64,000 nt of DNA from Utricularia gibba (lineage: Eukaryota > Streptophyta > Magnoliopsida > Lamiales > Lentibulariaceae), in assembly GCA_002189035.1 (NCBI GenBank), contig NEEC01000002.1, positions 2,418,001 to 2,482,000 on the forward strand, read 5' to 3'. Numbering within the stretch: the first letter of the stretch is position 1; every line of letters begins with the position of its first letter. A program made the translations under genes and the position numbers. Positions 35,900-49,510 of this stretch are shown here, piece by piece. The notes beneath the pieces were generated by a model. The model saw nothing but the letters and a program-made list of their open reading frames with translations. It made no database searches and had not been told where the DNA came from.

Positions 35900-38777
35900 G
35901 GAAAACCACAAGATTTTCACGCCAATAGAACGTGAAGTGAGCTTCAGACTTCAGACACAGAAGCAGTTTACACAGTAAAGATGACCAACAACAACAAGCC
36001 TTGAAAGTCACAGTAAGAACCGGACCTTGTTACTCCCCAACGATGAATACACAGAAAAAGGAAGTGGGAAATCTTAGAAAACTTGAAAGAAACAATGTGG
36101 GGTGTGATAAATTGCCATGAAACCCAGCGGAGGGAAAGAAAGAAAAGCAAAAGAATCAAGCAAGAGTCAAGGCAATCTGAAATCATGATCATCCATAAAT
36201 GAGAGAAGACACAACACTGAACTTCTAGGGTCAAACCGGCGATTGTTCAGCCGGGTTGAGCATTTAATGTTCTTACTAGACTGAAATATACAGATTTTTT
36301 ATATATGTACAGATGCTCTATCCCCTTTTCTTTTTTTATGTATTGGTTGCAATTAAATTCAACATCATGAACAAGGATATTAAATGATTGACACAATGAA
36401 ACCAAATAATTATCATATTTATTGTTAGCTGTTGCTTCCTTGATCTCAGGTAGTCACCATTCAATTTCTGCAAGAAACTCACATTTTGTTTTAGGTGGAA
36501 CAGTTTTCATCAGAAAGATTTCATATTGATTGAGGTGGAGACAAAGGAAGAAGAGGAAGACATAAATATATTTATGTACTTCATTTGGAGGGGATGCTGT
36601 TTACAGTAAGACTCGAATATGGATAGTAAAATACTTATCAAGAATGGAACGAACAATGGCAGACAACAGTGAAAAAGAATTGCCTACTGCCAGCACAGAG
36701 TACAACATATTTCGCTCTGAATGTGGTGGTGTAAATGCAAGATGAATACAAATAAACAAACAAATGTAAGGGAGAGGAATTTACCACGGAAACGGCAAGA
36801 TGTGGAGGGGGTACCCTGTGAAGCTATAATGATTGCAGGTACTAAACGAGGCCACCGTGGTTGAGAATCTGGGTTGAAAATCTCCTCATGATTGACTTCA
36901 GCATAAAGGAAAGGTTAATCATGTGATTTAATAAGATTCTAGGTTCTTACAATTTGATATAGAGGCCAAAGATGTAAAATATATGGGATGTAAACAGAAA
37001 ATAAGCTACAAAAACCTGTATCTCTATGAAGAGATAGACAGCTGTGAGGGTGAGAGAGCATTCAATGAGGCATCTTTAATGCTGAAAAGGCAAATTCCAC
37101 AGTGAATGCCAACATCTTCACCTACTCTCTCATCCCATCACCCTTGGACTGCATTCTCTGGTCCCATTCCCCATCAGATTCACATTTGTTGGTCTCACCA
37201 ATGTTTAAGCTGTCGACACATACGCCAAACCATCAACCACAAAAAATGAAGATTTGGATTTTTCAGTTCGATTAGTATAGAGGAGATGAAGATTCTACAT
37301 ACGCAAAACTATCAACCACACACAATGAAGTCGTATCCAATGACCACAAGGAAAGATTGTATGCACAATCCACTTACAGGAAGTTTGATTTATGTGCGGG
37401 GACTCCATTGATTGCAGTTATCTCTCTAGCTTCTTTTTTTTTTCAATGGCAATCTCTCTAGCTTCTTGGACTTCTACCTCACCACCACCCCCACCTACAT
37501 CACAACCACATGTATACGTCAATGTGAGTGTCGGCATGGATGTATGCATGCATTAAAGACAACCGCAAAGTTCAATGAAACTTTTCCTTGGATTTAGGTG
37601 TTCTAAGTAAGCTCCACGTTTTCAAATGTGAGTGGACTGCCTCATTTCTTGTTGTGGGCTTTCTGCAATCTTCATTCATTCATCATTTAAAGTAAAGTAT
37701 CTTGTTTGTGTTGTGCCTTGTGCTGCCACAAACACGCATTGAATACAATGAAGAAACTCAGATTCCCTTCTTTACTCCACCTAGGCATCAGAGTTTCTTT
37801 GTCAAATTGACATAGTTTTCTCTTCAGATTCACACATGACAACAGCAGCTTCCCTGTCTAGCGCGAAGCGTAATGATTGAGTGAATTTTTCCCCACCCCA
37901 AAAGTTAAAAACAGCCTAGAACCGCAGAAAGTCATCATCTAAGTGAATACGATACATCAATGCATTCAACAAAGCTGCACATTCCAGATTTTAGGCAATT
38001 GTAGCTTACGTGTTCGTTTGATTTGATACTGGGGCATGCCCCCGCCACCCTACGTTCCACAGAACCAAAAATGCCAATCTCCAGTGGAATAACTCCTGGA
38101 TTGCACCCCTCCACATCCGGGTAAAGAAGAAGCAACACCAATTTACAAGTAGTTGTTTTAAGAACAGATTATACTCTGAACATTTATCGACAAAACCTCA
38201 ATGAATATTACGATCAAAAGAGAGTCAATGTCTCATAAACTCCAACGTCCTATAACAAACATACCATTTCGCTTCACACACGCAAAAGGCCCTTCTTTTT
38301 TGCTCATCCCCATCGGACTTCCACACATCGACGCACCAACTCCGACTCAAGTTGCAGCAGACAGCTTCTTTGATTTTGAAATCGATGTATGTTTGACTAT
38401 TTTTGGATTAAAATATTTTAATAATCAATTTATTATAAATATATTGTAAAAATAATTATTTAAAATAAATATTTTTTAATTTTTTTTATAAAATTACTGA
38501 ATGTAATATAAAAAAATTATAGATTCGAATTGAAATAAAGGCTAATTCTGAATTAAAAAATTGAATTTGAGAGTTTTTTAATTTTTAAACGCATTATTAC
38601 ATAAAATAATATTACAGAAAAAAATTATATGGATAAATGTATGAATATTATTTAGTAAAAAAAAAGGATTTTAAAACAATGCCTTCTGCTGATGGATAGT
38701 CGGTGTATTGAGGTTTTACTATAAATTATCAATTTTTCCTTTGGCAGAAAAGAAGCCGAGGCGGTTGAATTGAAACG
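35900..38777. other. long spacer between MYB17 and the RING-H2 gene
   Basis: Almost 2.9 kb with no supportable gene. The left kilobase should include the MYB17 leader and promoter. 36300-38400 has moderate GC content and several short ORFs without recognisable sequence. 38400-38700 is strongly AT-rich, then changes abruptly to GC-rich at the RING gene's leader. Confidence 0.5.
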
Positions 38778-40366
38778 ATGTCGTCGAACAGCGATGCCGC
38801 AACACCGCCGCCCACGGTGGACTCCACGCCGTTGCTTGGCGAGCGGATCTTCGCAACTCAACCTCGCTTTCTCCCACGCGTACCGAGCCTCCGCGGTACG
38901 GCTCGTTTCCTTCGCCGGGCAAGCAGCCGCGGCCGCTCGATGCGGGAGCCCTCCGTCAGGGTGCGTGAAGCGGCGGCGGAGCAAATTGAGGAACGTCAGA
39001 GCGATTGGGCGTATTCTAAACCGATAGTGATCCTGGACCTCGCGTGGAACGTTGCTTTCGTGATCGTCTCGATATCTGTACTGATCATCAGCCGCCTTGA
39101 GACGCCGTCGATGCCGTTGAGACTGTGGATTATTGGGTATGCTCTTCAGTGCCTTCTCCATATGGCGTGCGTGTGCTTGGAGTACAAGAAAAGGCTCTCG
39201 CAGCGCGCTGCTTCCCGGGGTAACAGTAGATATTTCTCAAATTCGAGCTCGGGAAGTGGGGATGAAGCGCTCGCCCCGGACCACCAAGACGGAGATGACG
39301 AGATTAGGTAACTTTTCCTTGTAGAACGTGAAATTGTTGAATGGGATCATGGGACTTTCGCTCCTGTCCATCTCTTTGTCACTTTAGGCTAATATCACAT
39401 TGGAATTTCGAAGAGTTTTCAGTTGAAATTGAATGTCCCATACCTGAATTTCTCAATATTGTCTTGTGATAGTGCTGCTAAACATGTGGAATCCGCAAAC
39501 ACAATGTTCTCATTCATTTGGTGGATAGTTGGCTTCTATTGGGTATCTGCTGGCGGCCAAACTCTGATAGACGAAGCTCCTCATCTATACTGGTTTGTTT
39601 TCGTTGCATTTCTAACACATTATCTCTTTTGGGCTTATGGTTATAGTGTATATTGTTTTCTACAGGCTCTGCATAGTATTTCTAGCATTTGATGTGTTCT
39701 TTGTTGTCATCTGTGTGGCTGTGGCATGCGTAATTGGGCTTGCTGTTTGCTGCTGCTTACCCTGCATCATTGCTATCCTGTACGCAGTTGGAGATCAGGT
39801 GATTTGCAGTATTTGAATCTGTAGCAAAACAATAGAAATGCCCAGAAACAAGTGACTTATCCTCATCTCTTCAACTGAACGACATTGTGCTGCTCCGGAT
39901 CCTGTTTCTCAGTTCCTGTGTTAATCTTCTGCATCATTTTATAGGAAGGAGCTACTAAGGAAGACATCGAAAGGCTACCAAAGTACGTGTTTCGGAAACT
40001 CGGTGACTTTGAGAAGCAGAACGGGGAGATTCAAGAATCATTTGGAGGGATAATGACAGAGTGCAATTCCGAAATCCCAGCAGAACGTGTTCTCCCTCTC
40101 GAAGATGCAGTACGTTTATCACAAACCATTTCTAACTGTTTCTCCAAACTAATGACCCCCTTCATCGCCACACTTCCCCTTGATTGCAGGAATGCTGCAT
40201 CTGCATCTGCTCCTACGACGATGGAAATGAGCTGAGGGAGCTCCCATGCCACCACCACTTCCACGCCGCCTGCATCGATAAATGGCTGCACATAAGAGCC
40301 ACCTGCCCTCTCTGCAAACTCAACATACTGAAAACCGGCAGCCGAAGTGGGAGCGAAGACGTATGA
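38778..40366 (+). CDS. membrane-anchored RING-H2 E3 ubiquitin ligase (At1g12760/At1g63170 type)
   Basis: Transfers ubiquitin from E2 to substrates, probably at an endomembrane. Five exons: 38778-39307, 39473-39592, 39666-39798, 39945-40109, 40190-40366; 1125 nt, 374 aa, phases consistent. The N-terminal 70 residues are Pro/Arg-rich. Hydrophobic helices follow: [74 protein letters not shown] and [17 protein letters not shown], i.e. four or five membrane spans. The C-terminal RING-H2 is complete: [19 protein letters not shown], then [13 protein letters not shown] and CPLC, with C-x2-C, C-x-H-x2-H-x2-C and C-x2-C ligands. Exon 1 is markedly GC-rich compared with the other exons. It converges on KEA2. 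I recognise the family but no classical gene symbol. Confidence 0.93.
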
Positions 40367-40869
40367 TGAGAACCAATCAATATACACACCCCTTCTGGAT
40401 GCTAGGATACCCACTGACTTCATGAAATTCGGAGTACAGCGAGCCCCAAGTTGTTAATATGGTTCTTGTATCGAACTCACCGGGTTACTGATGTGCGCGT
40501 GGATGTGTGTAGCGTTCTATTCCCCTCCTGTTTTTTTTTTTTTTTTTTTCCTTTGGTTCTGTTGGTGAGTGGGAAGGTGCGGTTGCTGTTGCATTGTAGA
40601 AAAAAAGAAAAACAAGTCTGCTCAAAATGTAGATTGCTCACGGCTGTGGAAGCTCGTACAAGAGCTGCATGCTTGTATCATTGATTCGTTCTGTGTGCAG
40701 TGTGGTTCACTAGTTGCTAACACTTCACTTTTCAAGGCTAAGATGATGATTCTAGTCATTACCTGTTCAGGGTGTCCTGTACAAATCTGGCCCCAAATAT
40801 GAAACAATTTCCTGTCTATTGGGAAAACAAGATTCCCCCACTTTTGCCCCAAGGTGGTGCCGGTAAATG
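40367..40869. other. 3' UTRs between convergent RING-H2 and KEA2 genes
   Basis: About 500 bp between stop codons. It contains a T19 homopolymer at 40531-40549, likely within the RING gene's 3' UTR. No gene. Confidence 0.55.
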
Positions 40870-43800
40870 TCATATTGCAAGTGTGCCTCCGGCGAGCTGG
40901 GTTTCATCGGGCGACTCCGAGGGCTGGGATTTGGGTTTCGTCACCCCGGAAAAACCGTACCCAAGAGAGCATCCGCTCATCTCTGAGAGCTGAGAGGTGT
41001 GAACAGAAGTCAAGCTTGAATTCAAGAATTTCTCGATGGGGGGATGGGGCGGAAAGACAGAATGCAAGACTGCGTTTAAAAAGATGCGTCCATGCATGTA
41101 TACCTCTGTTAGCTCAGAGAGGTGGCGGCATCTGAACTCGTTGATCGTCGCTGCTATTTCAGACGAAGGCAATTTGGCCTGAAAAGGAATAATTTCAAGC
41201 ATCAATGGCCTCCGTTCATGGAGATGATCAGGATTTGATGAGTTTGGAGCAACATAAGACTGAAGGTGGAATTTTCGTAAGCCAGCTTACTTGTGCAAGA
41301 ACTGCGGCTGCTAACTGCAGACTTGGCTCCAGAGACTCAGGGACCACCTGCAGTGGTTTTTGATGAGGTGAATTTGGTTGCATTACAGATGCTATGCATC
41401 CTAGGTTGTAAGTAGATTGACATGTGACGAGATTAAAAGAAGTTACCGCTGTTGCTCCGGCCTTTTCTAAATTCAGGCCATGATCGACATCATGAGCACG
41501 GACAAATGTTTTGACATTTGGGAAGTACTTGCTCAATGCCCACACAGTTCGGTAGTTAGCTCCGGGGCTGTCTAAAGTGACTGCTGCGGCACATGCTCTT
41601 TCTGCCCCAACTTTGTGGAGGACCTGTTGTCGATTGGACATGCTTAGCAAGAACAACAGACCACCACTTTGAAATTAAACACATGGTTCTTGAATTACCT
41701 CTCGACTACCGGCATCACCGAAGTATACTGGGAGATCAAGGCCACGTCCAACTGCTACTCGGTCACTGGAAATGCATGATAAGATTTAAACATAGTTGAT
41801 GGAAAAACAAATCTCGTCCAAGTTAACTAACGCCAACTAAAATCTTTAAACTCAGAGCATAAAGATCATATTTCAAGTCTTTCTAATGTATAACATGTAG
41901 TGTTACACCATGTTTTGGGAAGATAAAGGAAAGAGAAGTGCTCTCCTACCTCCTTACATCAAGTGCAACAAATGGAATCAGTCGTTCGGATAGAAGTTGA
42001 GCAATAATCTGCAAGCACAAGGTAGTGTTTAGATGCAACAGGCGATTGATAAAAAAGAAGGATCCACTAAAGAGCTGACTATAATTGAGGTGGTGCTAAT
42101 GCACTTATTAAAAACCAGAACTGAAGAGTGAAAATTACCTGCCCAACCCGACCAAAACCACATATGATAATATGATCTTGCAAATCATCTGTCTGAAGAA
42201 AAAAAATAAAAAAAGATGGATATCAAATATGATTTGTCATGATACATGAAAATGGTTGCGATGCCCGAAAACAAAAGCCTTGGTAGCACACCTCGCTTTC
42301 AACAGGTAGTAAGCTCCTAACATCATGCAGCTCAAATCGAGATGCAATAACCTGGCCTCCAGCGGCTAACCATGGAGTCAAGGCCATTGAAATCCCAACT
42401 ACAAGAAAAAGAAGTGATGACAACTGAGAGGACATGATACCCTGCCAAAACAAAAAAAAAATGTCAGCATTTTTTTTTTTTCAAAATCAAGGGGCAAAAA
42501 AGAAAGTTAAGATTTTCTACACAAACCTGATTAGCAGCTTCACCGAAGGCAACAAACGCAAATTCTCCTCCGGGTGCAAGTAGAAGACCAACTCTAATTG
42601 CTGACACCATAGAAATTCCAAAAATCCTGCCAACAAGAGCAACCAAAATGGTCTTGCCGGCGATTAGAAGACCTAATATTCCCATAATTACTGGAAAGTT
42701 AGAAGAAAGAAGTTTTGGGTCTATGGACATCCCAACCTGTCACACAGAAAATCTTTCGTTAGGTCCAAAACACTAGGTTCAATGAAAAACAGGTTACATA
42801 TGCAAACATAAACAGTGTAATGAGGCTCATGTGTTGCAAAAAAATTAGTACAGTTAGTCAGAATTCCGAGGTTGTGGGTGAAGATGATGCTTGTCAAGTT
42901 ATCTACAACTGAAGTTCATGTAACGTGGCCAAGAGAAGATCATACCGTCATGAAGAAAAGACCCAAAAGAAGGCCTCGATATGGAGCAATATCAGATTCC
43001 ACCTGCAATGAGAACTCAGTCTCTGCTAAAAGCAAGCCAGCCAAAAATGCTCCTAGAGCCATGGAAAGCCCAGCCTGCTCACAGTTGCCGTAAAAGGATA
43101 GAAAGGATATTTAGGTTCTATAGGCAAACAATACATAGAAAATACTCTGAGGCAATGAAAAAGTACGCAAACAACCACAGAAAATCTCACCCTGGCAGTC
43201 AGGAGGCTAGTCCCTAAAATGACCAGAAGAGTATTGGCAGAGAATATTTCTGCATTTTGATTCTCAGCAATTTGCTTATAAATTGGGCGAAGCAGCTGCA
43301 AGAGAAATATTTCCGTTGAAAACGTTCCTCTACCACAGTGATATGCCATAGCTTAATTTAAAAAGCTTTTTTTAATTCTAAAGTTGGATACAGCTCAAAA
43401 CTATTTATAGAAACTTCCGTCAAATGTGCTAGACTTAAAAGTTTGAGCATATCAAGAAAAGATGTTCTGCAAACAGCAAACACTGTTAATACCCACCAAG
43501 CGACCACCAGCTACTATAGCTGAGATGGCAACAACTGCCTTTACAGCAGCCAACCCAAGCGCCTGTGCAATAGCTAAGAAGCCCACCTGAAAACCACAAA
43601 TGAGTTCCAAATAAATAACCATGGAAGGAAATATCTCGGCAATACATCATGCAAATGGTTTCCATAGAGCAGATATTCTATGTGACTAGACTCATAAGGT
43701 GTACAAATATACGACTTTGGGGTGGGAATATTTCTTTTCAACGGAGTTAAGTTGGGAAACAAATAAATAAATAATTGTACCTCTCCATTTGACGAACTGG

Positions 43801-46800
43801 GTGATATCAACGGTAACAGTATAAGCAAAACAACCACTGCCAAATCCTGTAAGAACATAGCATATGGTGGAAAAATAAACGCAAGGTAGGGAGAGAAGAT
43901 GAATGCAGAGAAAAAGTATGCAAGAAAACACGTGTATGGAACCTGAAAGAGCAAAACAGAGAATGATGCTCGCCCATGTCGTGACGTGCTTTCACCACGC
44001 TCTTGGAGCACCTGCAATAGACAGCCCAATGCATCAGAGCAACTGGCTCTGCTTCTTTACAAATTTAATGCAATGAACATTGTGAGTTATTCAGAAGGAC
44101 AAAAAAATGAATACATAATCCAAAAACTTGAAGTGGCACCTAACACTAAAAGATCACATAGTTACCTGGAGTACGACAGCAGTTGAAGATAATGCAAGGC
44201 CATTCCCTATAACAAGGGCAGCAGGACCAGCAAGCCCTGCAGCATAACGGGCAGCCAGTCCAACCACTGCAGCTGTCACCAGAACCTGCATTATATGTAT
44301 AGAACTTAGGAATGAAGAGGTTCACAGCATGGAATGATTGTGATAAGTTCTTCGCAGATATCATGCACTCTAGTAATTCACCTGAGCAGATCCCAGACCA
44401 AAAACATACTTCTTCATAGAAACCAGTCTTTCAACAGAGAGCTGCCAGAAAACAATTAAATACCAAGTCATCTAACATCAGCAAATCAAGGTTCAAAGTA
44501 TTTTATAAATTCTAATTTGCACAATAAGCTGTACCTCGAGACCAATATTGAATAGCAAAAAGACAACACCAAATTCAGCGATCGCTTTTGTTCCATGCAC
44601 ATTGTGAATAATAGACAGACCATATGGCCCAATTAAGATCCCAGCAGCCAAATATCCAAGGACTGGACTGCCTACATTAGAGGAGAGGATTCTGAACGTT
44701 AAACATTTCCTAAAAATGAAAAGAAAAATCACATAGAGGATGTCTGACTTGGCATCAAAGTTAATAAAAAAAACACGCAGCATGTTACACTATATGATGA
44801 AACCAAAAAAGAAAAATTAGCAATGTGGTCAGTTAAAAAAATAAAATAAATTTTACCATCTGGCATTTTCTTTCATAGACTTTCATGTGATAGGAAACAC
44901 TTGAAACTTTCTTACCTCCAGGGATTTTCTGAAAAATAGGCACAAATATCACACTAGCCAGAAGTAACCACAACATGTCAAACAGAGAAGCCTCCTCATG
45001 CATCTGGTGAAAAGAAAAGGCAAGATCAATAACAGTTTAATTCTCCAATATCATCTTGCACATTTTAAAAAATAAGTATTTTATCCAACTTAAACCAGAA
45101 TTTAAAAAAAGAAAGAATTTCACACCTCTTTAGGTAGCATCTGTAATAAATTCTTCAAACTCTCAGGAACTTTTTGAATTTCTCTGACAACAGGCATTGC
45201 AATAACTGATGCTTCATCAACAATGGTGGTAACAACACTAGGCTGACGTAAGAAACGGCGGGAAACTTCACCTCGATTGCCATAAAAAGAAAGCCTGCAT
45301 TTCGTGGCACATCATACATTTAGAGAAATACTACACAAGTCCAGGATAAAACAAAATACACACTAATAGCCCTACCCTGCACCAAAAAGTAGTGATAAAA
45401 ACACCAGTTTTCGGAAGTGCAATCTGGAAAACTCCACTATACCACGAAAAACTGAAACTGGTGTGAACTCCTCTTCATCGGATGTAAAAGAGAAGAAGGA
45501 ACCAGAAAAGAAGCGGGAGGATTTGCTTAGTTGAGATTTCGGACCAACTCCAGACGAACTGTCTCTTGCTGCTTCCTTCTGCATTTCTTGTATCTTACTC
45601 TGTAAGGAAACTAACTTATCTCCATCTAATTCCACATCAGTATTCTTTGATTGAATCGTAGTCAGCTTTCCATTCTCATAATCACTATTTTCTGACAAAC
45701 TAGGTTCATCAAAATGGCTATCTAGCAAGGTATCCTGTGACTCAGCAACCACATCTGAAGTTTCCCCTTCATTCTCAAAAACAGAAGTACCAGAATTTCT
45801 TTGAGAAAATTGATCAGAACGGACTCCATCAAATGCGTTATCAGATGCCTCGATGCTGGAGACAGTGAGTTTTTTTTCAGCTCTTTGTAGAGCAATCTCA
45901 GCATCAGTAACTCGCTGGCTGGCCTCAAGCTCATTAGCAACAGCTTGCTCAGCAAGAATCATTATATTTGCTACATCCTCTTCTGCTTTAGAAGAATTTA
46001 GTTCTGCTTGCTCAGCAACTAAGTTCAACCTGTCCACTACCTTTTGCAGCTCTTCTTTTCTAGTTTGCACGTTTTTTAGCTCAGCTTCACAATTAGTTAG
46101 ATGGTCTTGGCACTTTTCTAATTCCTGCTGTGCGGCCAGTAATTCTTCCTGATTCGGTTCTTGAAATTCGTACTGAGAAGTGCCTTCTTCAGAAACTTTG
46201 GGCAGAATTGCGATCCTTGCAGACTCAGAAGCCACTTGTAGTGAGTCCTTGGCTAAAGAAAAAGCCGCCACTGCTGTCTGAACACTTTCTTTGGCAATAA
46301 CCTCTTCATTCAGAATCTCCTGGATATCACCAAGGGCCTTTGTCACATCGCTCCATGCTTTTGCGGCTTCATCTTTCAATGCTATTGCTGACTCTGATAC
46401 CATCTGAGCTTTTTCCTCAAAAATTGCAGTATTCAGCTGAGCCAGTTTTAAATCTCTCAATGCCTTCTGCAGATTTTCTCTCAATTCATCAAGATCATTC
46501 ACGCTATTTCTTCCCTCTCTTGGTATTTTCTCGATGGCAGAAGACCCATGGTTCGACTCAAGAAGTTCAACATCTTTGTCGCTTTTACTGATATATGCTA
46601 CTGAATCATTTCCCTGACACTGTGAAGGTTCTGTACGCCTAGATATTTTAAAACCGTCTCCAGATCTGCTGAAGAAAGAGCTATTATAGGTTTGAAGACC
46701 CCACAATATGTTGTACTGACTTGAGCTACTTCTACCATCCGAATGGAAACAGTATGCGCTGCTTCTCTTGAACTTCTTCAACAAAATGCGCCCGGAGAAG

Positions 46801-46943
46801 GGTTTTAAATCTCTCTTAAGCGTACTTTGAAGATTCCTGCCCCTTATACTTGATTCTATACATATCTTCTCCATTGTCTCCCCTCCAGGGAATTCACCAC
46901 CACACAACGTAATTGGCCCAACCAGGGAACACAAGACATCCAT
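40870..46943 (-). CDS. KEA2: chloroplast inner-envelope K+/H+ antiporter KEA1/KEA2
   Basis: CPA2-family antiporter exchanging K+ for H+ across the plastid inner envelope; needed for plastid ion balance and osmotic control. Twenty exons (minus): 46943-45376, 45294-45126, 45003-44916, 44671-44535, 44441-44382, 44285-44166, 44011-43943, 43846-43781, 43586-43497, 43295-43191, 43074-42946, 42736-42527, 42441-42292, 42192-42139, 42008-41950, 41765-41699, 41623-41447, 41347-41291, 41178-41104, 40989-40870; 3570 nt, 1189 aa, close to KEA1/2 (about 1175-1190), all phases consistent. Exon 1 encodes a Ser/Arg-rich transit region and a long Glu/Ala-rich coiled-coil domain (about residues 145-370) unique to KEA1/2. 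The antiporter domain starts near residue 585 ([47 protein letters not shown]). A KTN/RCK domain with nucleotide-binding GFGRVG near residue 1000 follows. Ends [14 protein letters not shown] ... GGTLAI. Confidence 0.97.
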
Positions 46944-47820
46944 TACTCCTCCAATGTAAAGAGCAAAAGAGCAGGCTCTGCTTTCAAATGATGAAATTCC
47001 CCAGCTTCAGGAGAACCTGAAACAAGGAACAAAAGAGCTGCTCAAAATTGGGCTCTTCTTACTTACATCAAGCTAACCCAATCGAACATCAAATTCTAGA
47101 ACTTCGCAGCAGCAAGAAAAACACACATTTGGAGTTTCAATCCACGTAGGATAGCTTGAATCACCCTAGAAACTACCCAGAAAACGCGCAGCTCATCTTT
47201 AGCCGATTGCATGCATCATCATCAAGCTTGTTATACACACTGATAACAGCAATAACACCTTAATCCACGAATACGAGTATGTACACAAAATCAAATGACA
47301 AAGTATACAGTTGAATAACCAATTCCATTTTTATTGCTCTAATTAGATACTTCGAAAGACTCGCAGCTCTCAATAACCTCGTTTCACAATTACAGAAAAA
47401 AAAAAACTCCAATTGAACGCCGGTTTCCCCAGAATACCAGCTCTAATCAATTGAAAACAGCATCGACAGTCACAATTTTTATCAATTCCATTAAAGAATC
47501 CAATCACGAAGAAAATGATTTACTGGAGTGGAGTTTCTGGCGGAGGAAACTGGAGGCCAGAATGCGAAGAAAGAGAAGAAGGCAACGGAAGCAACGTCTT
47601 GATTTTCTATACCGTCTGCAAGAATTTTTACCGTCTCTTAAATTCATTTTTTACGGTTTCTTTTTTACCATACGTTCCTTAATCATTTTACCGTTTCTTT
47701 TAGCCGGCGCTAGTTTCCGGCGGACCGGATACTGCGAAACTGCGAATAAAGACGGAGTCTGCTCCATTAAGGTCTAGTAAAACAACGAAGATGGGGACTG
47801 ATACACGCTCGATGTGCAAT
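46944..47820. other. KEA2 leader and promoter region
   Basis: About 880 bp between the KEA2 start codon and the CSN1 pseudogene. An acceptor-like sequence (TTGTTTCAG|GTTCTCC on the minus strand, about 47018) suggests a leader intron for KEA2. The plus-strand reading frame at 47451-47777 lacks an ATG start and resembles nothing; I do not call it. Confidence 0.45.
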
Positions 47821-49510
47821 TTAACATTTTCGGGATGCCTTGAGGTTATATTCATGTTTTACAAGGTCTGCTCCGGGAAGCATGGTTCTGACTTCACGGT
47901 CGAACTCCCCTCCAGTTTGCGGGGCACGCTGAAATTCTCCGTTCCGGACGCGTCGCGCAAAGTATTTTGTTGTGGGAGTCTATTCTTGCCTGCAGCAGTG
48001 ATGACAAGTTGGCTAAACAAATACATCTTTCGAAATGCAGGGAATCACAGCGGCTGAGTTGCGAGTGGCGGATGGTAAATGGTTTACCTCTATCTGGTCG
48101 TTGTGATTTTAGCTTGAAGCTCCTTCCCCGAGCTGGAAATGGTCGTCTTGAAGGCGTTTGCCATCATATCAAGATCCCACAGAGAACTCTGGCATCAGAG
48201 CTTTGCTTCGAATCTGCTGGGAGAGTCTCCGCATGATTATGTAAATGGATCTCGAGCAACAAGCTGACAAGGAAACATGATGCACAGTGGCTGAAGAACA
48301 AGAGACTCCGGGTTAGAAGAGTTTCACAAGTTGGATATAAATGAAGAGATAAAATATTTACCTTTAGTTCAGCTCGATCGAAGGTTGCAAGTGCACATAT
48401 GTTGCAACATCTATGGGGGGCGATTACCTCTGTGTAATGGCTACCCAGTTTCAAAAAACAGCAAGCACCATTAGCAACCGAGATATCATTAATGAGGGAA
48501 GGAAGGAGAGACAATTTGGTACAAATAGATGCAAGGGAAGCATCAGCAAAAACTATGCTAATCCTGCCACACACCGAAGTTGCGCAATGATGACAGGATC
48601 CAGTGGATCATGGCTTTGCTCAGCCTCGCTAACGTGGCTAGGAACATGAATAAACTGACCCATCTCGATGCTAACAAGAATGGCGTTCAAACACATATTA
48701 GTAACATGTTTTGCCGTAGGGCAGTAATCACAGGTTCACGCGTAGCTCTTAAATGCCTCATCAAGCTGATCATGAGCATAGGAGAAATCCCCAAAAAGAT
48801 TCTAGCCCATCGGAATGCTCTCCTTTATCAAATTTGTCTGCGAAGCAAATGGGATACCAGCTTATATTCATCCTTCAACTTGCACACTGTTTTGAGAAAA
48901 ACTTGCAAACATTTGAAGCTTTGACAATTAAAACATTGTGAATATATCCATAAACAGGTTAGAGTCACAGATTGCCATTGAAATAAGCGACAACCATGCC
49001 ATTACACACAAAATTAAATGCAGACTAGAGTTCCAAAAACTTGCAATCTAAGGCAAAGCAAACTACGGAATGACTCAATAAGCAAACACAATGACAATGT
49101 TAGAAGCAGGAAGTTAACAAAAATATCGCAACTAAGAGAAAGGGAGACTCATACTCTGTAGGGAGTGACTTCAGACTCGAGCTTCTCCATTCTTGACTCG
49201 CCATCTCGATCAACGGCATTCGACCAGGAGTTATCCGATAATTCGGCCCCAAACGCCCGTATATTTTAGCGAAGACCTCGCTAAACAACCTGCGTATTTT
49301 CGCCCTTCTTAATCTTATCCTACAACATCCTCAGCGCCTCCAACTGCATCGACAGAACGCCGCATTTTGCCACCAATCAAAAGTAGGCGACATAGATACC
49401 TTCGTTATCCCGGTGTGTAAGCCTCGATGTCCAGCTGCTCGCTGCTAATCACGGGACGGCGCCTCCGTCACTCTCCGCAGTCTCCGCCAACGGCATCCTT
49501 CATATGATAC
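47821..49510 (-). pseudogene. full-length, intron-containing pseudogene of COP9 signalosome subunit 1 (CSN1/FUS6)
   Basis: Read on the minus strand, segments of CSN1 appear in the right order from N- to C-terminus but in different frames. Seen: SSEQLDIEAYTPG followed by TAA (about 49449-49408); EVFAKIYGRLGPNYRI (about 49284-49237); MEKLESEVTPYR (about 49181-49146), then a retained intron with acceptor TTCGCAG; TNLIKESIPMG then TAG (48848-48813); FGDFSYAHDQLDEAFKSYA then TGA (48807-48748); CLNAILVSIEMGQF and AEQSHDPLDPVI (48700-48590); SHYTEVIAPHRC, CALATFDRAELK; LLLEIHLHNHAETL; MANAFKTT; ARIDSHNKIL; and HEYNLKASRKC-like TAA at 47823-47821. There are at least three in-frame stops and several frame changes. 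Introns are retained, so this is a decayed duplicate of the gene rather than a processed copy. The plus-strand ORFs here are antisense chance frames. Confidence 0.86.

Noticed and set aside
45853-46152. plus-strand Ser/Ala-rich ORF
   Set aside because: Exactly antisense to KEA2 exon 1; its composition is the mirror of the Glu/Ala coiled coil.
47451-47777. 108-codon basic plus-strand frame
   Set aside because: No ATG start, no recognisable domain, lies in the KEA2 promoter.
47791-48924. several plus-strand ORFs of 60-114 codons
   Set aside because: They lie antisense to in-order CSN1 fragments; the minus strand explains the sequence.
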